Below are positions 23,276 to 26,154 of a DNA stretch of 26,154 bases, piece after piece (the stretch's first letter is position 1; each line of letters begins with the position of its first letter). Made by a program: the position numbers and the translations under genes. The notes beneath the pieces are model-generated. The model was not told the origin of the DNA. It did not search any database and worked only from the letters and a program-made list of their open reading frames with translations. Source of the stretch: a virus; IMG/VR virus record IMGVR_UViG_3300046460_000106, positions 1 through 26,154 of that record. One strand, given 5' to 3'.

Positions 23276-23596
23276 TCAGCCCCTCTGATAGCCTGCCTGC
23301 AGCTCGCGAATGATCCTTTCTTTTTGATCCAGGACCAGTGTCAGGCTTCGGATTTTGAAAAGCTGGTCGGTGGTTTCCGCCTCCAGGTTCGCCATCCATG
23401 CCAGCTTCTTTTGGAGTTCGATCGATAGCTGGTCGTTCATTTCCACCAGGGTGGAAATATTTTCCTTTGCCGCCTGCAGCTGACGCTTTAGATCCTGGAC
23501 ATCTTCCTCGAGCATGCTTGCGTAATGCTTGACGGTTTCCAGCCTGGTCGGGCTGCCGAGCCAATCGCTGGTGTCTTCGATTTCGTAGGGGTCCAC
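23276..23596 (-). CDS. Coiled-coil protein, SOS operon partner of SRAP gene
   Basis: 106 residues from GTG 23596, with AAGG eight to ten bases upstream. The sequence is nearly one continuous coiled coil (LEEDVQDLKRQLQAAKENIS, then LEAETTDQLFKIRSLTLVL, then RIIRELQAGY), with heptad-like Leu/Ile positions, preceded by an acidic N-terminus (EIEDTSDWLGSP). No membrane segment. No family was recognised; similar small coiled-coil proteins occur beside SRAP genes in Pseudomonas prophages. It ends two bases before the SRAP start. Its start lies 16 bases from a LexA box, so it should be SOS-induced. Confidence 0.7.
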   Translation of the reverse strand: MDPYEIEDTSDWLGSPTRLETVKHYASMLEEDVQDLKRQLQAAKENISTLVEMNDQLSIELQKKLAWMANLEAETTDQLFKIRSLTLVLDQKERIIRELQAGYQRG

Positions 23597-23612
23597 GGTG
23601 ATGCCTTACAGC

Positions 23613-23632
23613 TACTGTTTGGATATACAGTA
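23613..23632 (-). promoter_or_regulatory. LexA (SOS) box
   Basis: TACTGT, eight bases, ACAGTA: a perfect 6+6 inverted repeat holding CTGT(N8)ACAG, the consensus of gammaproteobacterial LexA boxes. It lies 16 bases before the GTG of the coiled-coil/SRAP operon and away from any other gene start. LexA would repress the operon until DNA damage. Confidence 0.85.
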
Positions 23633-23681
23633 AACGAGCCCGGGCGCGATGGCGAATGGCGGCGACGGAATGCAAAGCTGA

Positions 23682-23891
23682 TCACTCTGGCGTCATCAGC
23701 ACCGCGAGCGTCAGCTTGATGAACTCTTCATTTTTATCGATGGTGTCCAAGGCGCCGCGGACGTTATCGGCGACGTCCGCCGCGCCGCGTTGCTCAACCC
23801 AGTTCGAAAGCTCCATGATGGCGGCCTCCAGGGCGAGCTGGTTTTCATTGATCTTGAACAGCAGGGAAGGGAGCAGGTCTGAGTTGGGCAT
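23682..23891 (-). CDS. 69-residue helical protein, unknown
   Basis: Starts at ATG 23891 with GAGG seven bases upstream (minus strand); the longer frame to 24041 lacks a ribosome site and starts near the attachment region. Residues read PNSDLLPSLLFKINENQLALEAAIMELSNWVEQRG, then helix with AADVADNVRGALDTIDKNEEFIKLTLAVL. The pattern is all-helical, without motifs or signal. Proteins like this are common at this end of Pseudomonas prophages. It lies upstream of the LexA box but ends 50 bases before it, so it has its own promoter. Confidence 0.65.
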   Translation of the reverse strand: MPNSDLLPSLLFKINENQLALEAAIMELSNWVEQRGAADVADNVRGALDTIDKNEEFIKLTLAVLMTPE

Positions 23892-24110
23892 CGCGATTCC
23901 TCTATAGATGAGGGAAAGCGTAGTAGCCGCGGTCAGGTTAGGCATGGATGTGTTCGATCGGCAGAACGCCGGGATGCGGGGACTTTCTCGTCGAAAGCCT
24001 GTAGGGACTTTTGCGGGGAAACGTGAATCACGGTTAAGCACGGTTCGGCATCGATTGCAGTGGGCGCCGTTCCAAAGGGCTGATCTGTAAAGCTTTTTAG
24101 CGCCCCTGCA
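23892..24110. other. Attachment-proximal non-coding region
   Basis: No gene is seen. The stretch holds two short direct repeats, GGGACTTT at 23979-23986 and 24004-24011, and CACGGTT at 24029-24035 and 24039-24045 (10-base step). A small hairpin CTTTC-TCGTC-GAAAG begins at 23983. The repeats lie 65-180 bases from the attachment site, the distance at which arm-type integrase or Xis binding sites of lambda-like integrases usually lie. Confidence 0.5.
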
Positions 24111-24158
24111 AGCATGGGGTGCTAGGGGTCGAGTGTTCGAATCACTCCGTCCCGACCA
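24111..24158 (+). other. Prophage attachment site: 3' half of tRNA-Pro(GGG)
   Basis: The stretch has the anticodon loop ATGGGGT (anticodon GGG), GCTAGGGGTC, a T-arm with GAGTG-TTCGAAT-CACTC, acceptor strand CGTCCCG, discriminator A and CCA (24156-24158). No D-arm or 5' acceptor strand lies upstream, and the 5' anticodon stem strand (CAAGC) pairs imperfectly with GCTAG, so the tRNA is cut within the anticodon stem. This is the duplicated 3' end left when a phage integrates in a tRNA gene. The intact tRNA-Pro should be at the left end of the prophage, outside the window, reading in the same direction. The core limits are approximate. Confidence 0.85.
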
Positions 24159-24166
24159 TATAATTC

Positions 24167-24202
24167 AAGGGGTTGTGAGATTTTATCTTGCGACCCTTTT
24201 TT
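24167..24202 (+). terminator. Native tRNA terminator just after the att site
   Basis: AAGGGGTTGTGAGAT (24167-24181), loop TTT, ATCTTGCGACCCTT (24185-24198) and a T-run. The arms pair over 14 base pairs with one bulged G and some G-T pairs. It lies nine bases after CCA and would be the original terminator of the tRNA-Pro gene, now left behind the prophage. This places the host boundary at about 24158. Confidence 0.75.
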
Positions 24203-24365
24203 ATTTTTGATCGTTTTTACCCCTATAAAACGACTGGCTTTGGGTGGAATCCTCACCTCTTTCGGAGGAGATGGGCGCAAGATTTCTGGGTGCCAATGTC
24301 CCCCCGCAGTAATTTCGGCGATGGAGGGCAGGGATGGACCTAGTTGACGGCTCGTCAGGCAGTTT
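24203..24365. other. Short non-coding stretch beyond the tRNA terminator
   Basis: No gene is seen between the tRNA terminator and the stop of the DUF4365-like gene. A small hairpin, CCTC-TTTCG-GAGG near 24257-24269, is visible, without a T-run. Confidence 0.4.
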
Positions 24366-25169
24366 TCAGCTTTTGCTGTGGGAGTAGCTGATGGCGACTA
24401 CTTGCCTCGCTCGCTCTGAAAGACCTCCTGAGCGTTGCAATGCAATTGATTTGTCGATTTTTTTCTCAAGTTCCGGATAAAAATCCATTACGAGGAGACG
24501 TAACCGATCTAGAAGTTTAGGATCATTTTTAAGCTGGTCTCGTAAGTGGACTGCGTAACCGTAGTTGGAAGTTAAGGCATCGTCGGGCGCAAATGCCCGC
24601 ATCCACTTCAGCATGATATCTGCGTCCCCTCCGAAATTTATCAGCAGGTCGATGTAGCGAATCAGCTGGGCCGAAGCGTTATAAAGTGTATATCTGTTGA
24701 TGTCTAAGATGGACGTTTGATGTTCGACTGCGATCTTCTTGATGTCCTTCCATCCCTCACTGAGCTGGAAGGATCCTTTCATACTTACAGAGATTGTTTT
24801 GGCGGTGGGTTTACGTGGGGTCAAATGATCCTGTTCGACAGGTAGCGCCCGAATGGCTGCGGTAGTGACATTTACGTCGATCAGTAGCACGGGAATTAAC
24901 GAAACAGACAAATAACGCGCGGTCGTGGACTTCAGGCGGATTTTACCTCTATCAGTCCTGGTTCCTTTGATCTGCAATCGTATAAGTCCGCCGGTCACTG
25001 AGCCTCGCTTCTTGACAATCTCAATTTCCGCGTCCAGACCGTAGTCTTTTGGTAAGTCTCTATAAATCCAGCCTTTTTTTGCAACGGCTTTTTTTACTAA
25101 AGCGGTTGCTTGATCGTCAACTACATGGGACTTCGTTCTCATAGGAAGATTTTCTGTCATTAGGTCCAT
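24366..25169 (-). CDS. DUF4365 nuclease-like protein, candidate defence gene
   Basis: 267 residues. The N-terminal 100 residues match DUF4365: DDQATALVKKAVAKKGWIYRDLPKDYGLDAEIEIV, then LIRLQIKGT. Acidic residues (Asp46, Glu48/50) and the Gln66-x-Lys68 motif fit a PD-(D/E)xK nuclease core, found in many defence proteins. The rest (ISVSMKGSFQLSEGWKDIKKI, then helical to the end) is of unknown role. Three possible starts (25169, 25160, 25142) are present, none with a strong ribosome site; the first is listed. It is AT-richer than the prophage. It lies divergently from a DEAH helicase across 231 bases, so the two may form one system. Confidence 0.7.
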   Translation of the reverse strand: MDLMTENLPMRTKSHVVDDQATALVKKAVAKKGWIYRDLPKDYGLDAEIEIVKKRGSVTGGLIRLQIKGTRTDRGKIRLKSTTARYLSVSLIPVLLIDVNVTTAAIRALPVEQDHLTPRKPTAKTISVSMKGSFQLSEGWKDIKKIAVEHQTSILDINRYTLYNASAQLIRYIDLLINFGGDADIMLKWMRAFAPDDALTSNYGYAVHLRDQLKNDPKLLDRLRLLVMDFYPELEKKIDKSIALQRSGGLSERARQVVAISYSHSKS

Positions 25170-25400
25170 CTAACTCTGTCTCTTGCGCTTGTTGGAGGAG
25201 GGACATTCAATGCCGTTTTATTTTTGATCACTGGATAAAATGACGCATGTTTATTAGCTAACTACAAATGATCTCTGCAGGCCGGTGGTGATCAGTCGTC
25301 GGTGCTGAATTCACTTGCCCCGCAACCCAACCACACCCTTACCACTTGCACAAAAACGGCACCAGAGTACGCTTCAATCGGATCCAAAGGAGGGATTGCG
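25170..25400. other. Divergent intergenic region
   Basis: 231 bases between the two divergent genes. AT-rich part at about 25215-25265 (TTTTATTTTTGATC, GATAAAAT, TTAGCTAA) is the likely location of promoters, but no pair could be assigned with confidence. AAGGAGG at 25386-25392 serves the helicase gene. Confidence 0.5.
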
Positions 25401-26154
25401 GTGCCGAATTTTTTTGTTGAGCAAGCGGGGACGCTGAATCTGTTTCAACAGCAGCGTACTCCCAATCATGGATTCAGACCTGGACAGTTGGGTGCGTTGC
25501 ACGCAGTTTTGGCGCATTTTTCCGTGCAGGACGACCCTGCCATCGTCTGTTTGCCCACTGGCTATGGAAAGACCTCCTTGATGATGGCGCTTCCCATGCT
25601 GCTGGGGCCGGCGCGTGTACTGATAGTGGAACCTTCAAGCGCCTTGAGAAAACAGGTGCATTCACATATTTCGGTCATGTCCACACTCCGCCGGATTGGT
25701 GCGCTAGCTGAAGATTGTCCGCTTCCCGACGTGCACCTGCATATCGGCCGTCCTCAATCCCTTGAAGAATGGCAATTGCTTCAAGCCTACGACGTCGTCG
25801 TTTCGACACCTTCGAGCTCATCACCCGACCTAGCCCCTGGTGCGCCGTCGGATCTCTTCGATCTTGTGATCTTCGATGAAGCCCATCATGCTCCGGCCGA
25901 TTCCTGGATGGCCTACGTAGAACACTTCACAAAAGCTCGGTTCTTGTTTCTCACGGCAACGCCCTTTCGACGAGATGGGCGCGTCATTCCAGGGAAGCTC
26001 GTTTATCGATATCCGGTAATGCGGGCTGTCGATGAGGGGGCCTTTGAGCCAATTAACTTCTGTGCGGCACCGATCGAGGACGAACTCGATGATGAACACG
26101 TTGATCAAGCCATAGCTCGGGCGGCTGTTCAGCAGCTTAACGAGGACAGGGAAA
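25401..26154 (+). CDS. SF2 DEAD/DEAH-box helicase, N-terminal part (cut by window edge)
   Basis: 251 codons are visible from GTG 25401, with AAGGAGG seven or eight bases upstream; the gene continues beyond the window. Motifs: FRPGQ (Q-like motif, about 25-29), Walker A PTGYGKTS (52-59), Ia region VLIVEPSSALRKQ, DEAHH (159-163), and LTATPFRRDG (motif III, about 184-193). This order is that of SF2 helicases seen in restriction and defence systems. The second RecA lobe and any extra domains are outside. With the DUF4365-like nuclease beside it, a nuclease-helicase defence locus is plausible; the exact family is not known. Confidence 0.85.
   Translation, partial: MPNFFVEQAGTLNLFQQQRTPNHGFRPGQLGALHAVLAHFSVQDDPAIVCLPTGYGKTSLMMALPMLLGPARVLIVEPSSALRKQVHSHISVMSTLRRIGALAEDCPLPDVHLHIGRPQSLEEWQLLQAYDVVVSTPSSSSPDLAPGAPSDLFDLVIFDEAHHAPADSWMAYVEHFTKARFLFLTATPFRRDGRVIPGKLVYRYPVMRAVDEGAFEPINFCAAPIEDELDDEHVDQAIARAAVQQLNEDRE

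Larger units (their letters stand above)
1..24158 (+). mobile_element. Right-hand part of a contractile-tailed prophage (left end outside window)
   Basis: A nearly unbroken + strand run of head, neck, sheath/tube, baseplate, fibre, terminase, tailspike and lysis genes, followed by accessory genes and ending at a partial copy of a tRNA-Pro gene. The sheath (DUF3383), tube (DUF3277), Gp138-type spike, plug, gpJ-like and DUF2612 proteins define a myovirus of the broad AP22/Pam3-like kind, not a P2 or Mu relative. No integrase, repressor or replication genes are in the window; they should lie to the left. All structural genes seen are open, so the virion part looks intact. The exact left limit cannot be seen. 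Confidence 0.93.

Noticed and set aside
23274-23675. Extension of the SRAP protein to 23675
   Set aside because: SRAP needs Cys2 right after the initiator Met for catalysis (MCGR), and the extension overlaps the coiled-coil gene and the LexA box.
23892-24041. Extension of the 69-residue protein to 24041
   Set aside because: Extra 50 residues lack order and a ribosome site; ATG 23891 has GAGG at the right distance.
24061-24158. Complete tRNA gene
   Set aside because: The D-arm and the 5' acceptor strand (CGGGACG expected) are missing; only the 3' half is present.
1-26154. CRISPR arrays, insertion sequences, rRNA
   Set aside because: No regularly spaced repeats, transposase motifs with terminal repeats, or rRNA sequence were seen by reading the window.

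Overview
The window covers the right-hand part of a temperate, contractile-tailed (myovirus-type) prophage and about 2 kb of flanking bacterial DNA. GC-rich third codon positions, the family types and the tRNA-Pro 3' end suggest a Pseudomonas host, probably of the fluorescens/putida kind; this is inferred, as no species marker is present.

Layout. (1) 1-5819, + strand: end of a portal-type protein whose C-terminus looks like a 2H phosphoesterase (Acb1-like anti-CBASS) domain, Mu-F-like head morphogenesis protein, DUF2213 protease fused to a scaffold with a possible internal start, cement protein, DUF2184 major capsid protein, and neck/connector genes. (2) 5803-9600: DUF3383 sheath, DUF3277 tube, a tail assembly chaperone with a probable -1 frameshift extension, and a short tape measure protein carrying a lysozyme domain. 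(3) 9597-15617: baseplate and fibre genes (Dit-like, plug, hub, Gp138-type spike, gp25-like wedge, gpJ/gp47-like, DUF2612, and a collar fibre with seven HxH motifs), nearly all joined by 1-8 base overlaps. (4) 15626-17682: both terminase subunits, placed after the tail fibre instead of before the portal. (5) 17729-20410: two AT-richer surface genes, an SGNH-hydrolase tailspike and a LamG-like protein, ended by a bidirectional terminator. (6) 20443-21697: a 45-codon minus-strand gene, then an SleB-type endolysin and nested Rz/Rz1 spanins; no holin was seen.

(7) 21700-24158 is the accessory end of the prophage: an AT-rich gene with a HEPN-type RNxxxH motif (candidate abortive-infection RNase), then a minus-strand pair (coiled-coil protein and SRAP/YedK-type abasic-site protein) directly behind a near-perfect LexA box, and a 69-aa protein. 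The prophage ends in a copy of the 3' half of tRNA-Pro(GGG), which is the attachment site; the integrase and the intact tRNA should lie left of the window.

(8) 24159-26154: the tRNA's own terminator, then a DUF4365-type nuclease-like gene and a divergent SF2 DEAH-box helicase cut off by the window edge. Together they form a candidate defence locus beside the tRNA.

The strongest leads for new biology are the HEPN gene, the SOS-controlled SRAP operon, the DUF4365/helicase pair, the portal-linked Acb1-like domain, the nested protease/scaffold gene and the 12-residue HxH periodicity of the fibre.
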